Positions 63,189 to 64,000 of a stretch of 64,000 nucleotides of DNA are shown here, piece after piece. Positions within the stretch are counted from its first letter, which is position 1. Every line of letters begins with the position of its first letter. Position numbers and translations under genes: made by a program. The notes beneath the pieces were generated by a model. It was not told the origin of the DNA, did no database searches, and saw nothing but the letters and a program-made list of their open reading frames with translations. Origin of the DNA: Kaistella carnis (lineage in GTDB: Bacteria > Bacteroidota > Bacteroidia > Flavobacteriales > Weeksellaceae); contig NZ_CP034159.1 of the NCBI RefSeq assembly GCF_003860585.1, positions 744,001 to 808,000 on the forward strand, written 5' to 3'.

Positions 63189-64000
63189 ATGTCTAAAATA
63201 GATTACTACGAAATCCTGGAAGTATCTAAAAGTGCTTCTCCCGAGGAAATAAAAAAAGCCTACCGAAAAATGGCCATTAAATATCACCCGGATAAAAATC
63301 CTGGTGATAAAACTGCTGAAGAAAAGTTTAAAGAAGCTGCAGAAGCTTACGAAGTTTTGAGCGACGCAAACAAAAAAGCACGTTACGATCAATATGGTCA
63401 CGCCGGAATGAACGGTGGCGGCGGCTTTGGCGGCGGCGGTTTCGGTGGTGGAATGAATATGGACGACATTTTCTCTCAATTCGGTGATATTTTCGGCGGA
63501 CATTTCGGCGGTGGCGGTGGTCAGCAAAGACAACAAATGCGTGGAAGTAATTTGAGAGTAAGAATAAAACTGAATCTTGAGGAAATGGTTAATGGAACTC
63601 AGAAAACCATTAAAGTCAAGAAGATGAAACTGGCAAAAGGAGCTACTTCTAAAACTTGTACCACTTGTAATGGAACGGGAGTTCAGGTGAAAGTAATGAA
63701 TACCATGTTCGGCCAAATGCAAACACAGACTCATTGTGGAACTTGTCAGGGAATCGGTAAAGTTGCCGATAAAATTCCGGCGGGTGCGAACTCGCAAGGT
63801 TTAATTAAAGAGGATGAAGAAGTAACCATCAATATTCCGGCAGGAGCAAGAGAAGGAATTCAGTTGAATGTTCGTGGTAAAGGAAACGATGCACCATTCG
63901 GCGGAACTCCGGGAGATTTACTTGTAGTTGTAGAGGAAGAAGTTGATGCCACAATTAAAAGAGAAGGTGATAATCTTCATCAGGAATTATATATTTCTTT
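63189..64000 (+). CDS. dnaJ: Chaperone DnaJ, 3' end outside the window
   Basis: The frame starts with ATG at 63189 and is open to the window edge (270 codons). The J domain has [17 protein letters not shown] with the HPD motif. A Gly/Phe-rich region ([16 protein letters not shown]) follows. The cysteine-rich zone holds only two CxxCxGxG motifs, CTTCNGTG and CGTCQGIG, in place of the usual four. It stimulates DnaK ATPase and works with GrpE upstream. The reduced zinc site resembles other flavobacterial DnaJ proteins. Confidence 0.94.
   Translation, partial: MSKIDYYEILEVSKSASPEEIKKAYRKMAIKYHPDKNPGDKTAEEKFKEAAEAYEVLSDANKKARYDQYGHAGMNGGGGFGGGGFGGGMNMDDIFSQFGDIFGGHFGGGGGQQRQQMRGSNLRVRIKLNLEEMVNGTQKTIKVKKMKLAKGATSKTCTTCNGTGVQVKVMNTMFGQMQTQTHCGTCQGIGKVADKIPAGANSQGLIKEDEEVTINIPAGAREGIQLNVRGKGNDAPFGGTPGDLLVVVEEEVDATIKREGDNLHQELYIS

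Noticed and set aside
63174..63797. A 207-residue frame on the minus strand opposite dnaJ
   Set aside because: It is antisense to the clear J domain and Gly-rich region of dnaJ and has no family features.

Overview
The window is AT-rich DNA from a member of the Bacteroidota, most likely Flavobacteriales and close to the Chryseobacterium/Kaistella group of Weeksellaceae. Four things point there. One secreted protein has a type IX secretion C-terminal sorting domain. The tRNA-Arg promoter has the Bacteroidota form (TTTG, 17 bp, TATATTTG). The proteins match flavobacterial families: the alpha-2-macroglobulin, a RecQ and a DnaJ with reduced zinc sites, and the short archaeal/eukaryal-type ProS. 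The intergenic spaces carry several dispersed hairpin repeat families. The placement is inferred from gene content, since no rRNA is present.

Layout. 1-7.5 kb is the most mobile part: a secreted-protein fragment, an IS1595-family element inserted in a repeat cluster, lpdA, a lone DUF262/DUF1524 (GmrSD-like) nuclease gene, an IS256-family element, and a RAYT transposase remnant beside REP-like palindromes. 7.5-16.5 kb holds the B12-dependent ribonucleotide reductase nrdJ, a glycosyltransferase, a recQ-antitoxin-toxin unit, and the divergent kdsD-tatC pair. 16.7-25.2 kb has an NAPE-PLD-like metallo-hydrolase, a TspO-like membrane protein, a hyaluronan-synthase-like glycosyltransferase, a two-component pair, a hydrolase and a thiolase. 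25.2-33.5 kb has small accessory genes, a Crp/Fnr regulator, a TolC-HlyD-ABC2 permease unit without an ATPase, and a T9SS cargo protein. 33.8-39.6 kb is one giant alpha-2-macroglobulin gene. 39.8-46.6 kb has a UbiA-like membrane protein, a BamA-like barrel, recF plus a DUF721 gene, a Gcr-type membrane protein and mtgA. 46.7-54.1 kb has a BtuF-like binding protein, tRNA-Arg(ACG), prmA, a lactonase, a glycosyltransferase, an RlmL-like methyltransferase, a SAM methyltransferase and a ZIP transporter. A second, inverted IS256 copy follows. The end carries a FadL-type barrel, a Tyr/Gly-rich lipoprotein, proS, a DUF937-OmpA fusion, an Nramp transporter, grpE and the start of dnaJ.

Most genes are chromosomal housekeeping or envelope functions. 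Plausible functional links are recF with DUF721 (replication/repair), grpE with dnaJ (Hsp70 cycle), the histidine kinase with its 4-bp-overlapping response regulator, and possibly nrdJ (needs cobalamin) with the BtuF-like protein (may bind it).

I found no clear new multi-gene system. The best candidates for novelty are non-coding: a roughly 70-105-bp hairpin repeat present five times, two MITE-like inverted-repeat families, a 21-bp-period repeat at the end of lpdA, and REP-like clusters. Among genes, the best are the toxin-antitoxin pair with a duplicated antitoxin module placed behind recQ, and the lone GmrSD-like gene between mobile elements.
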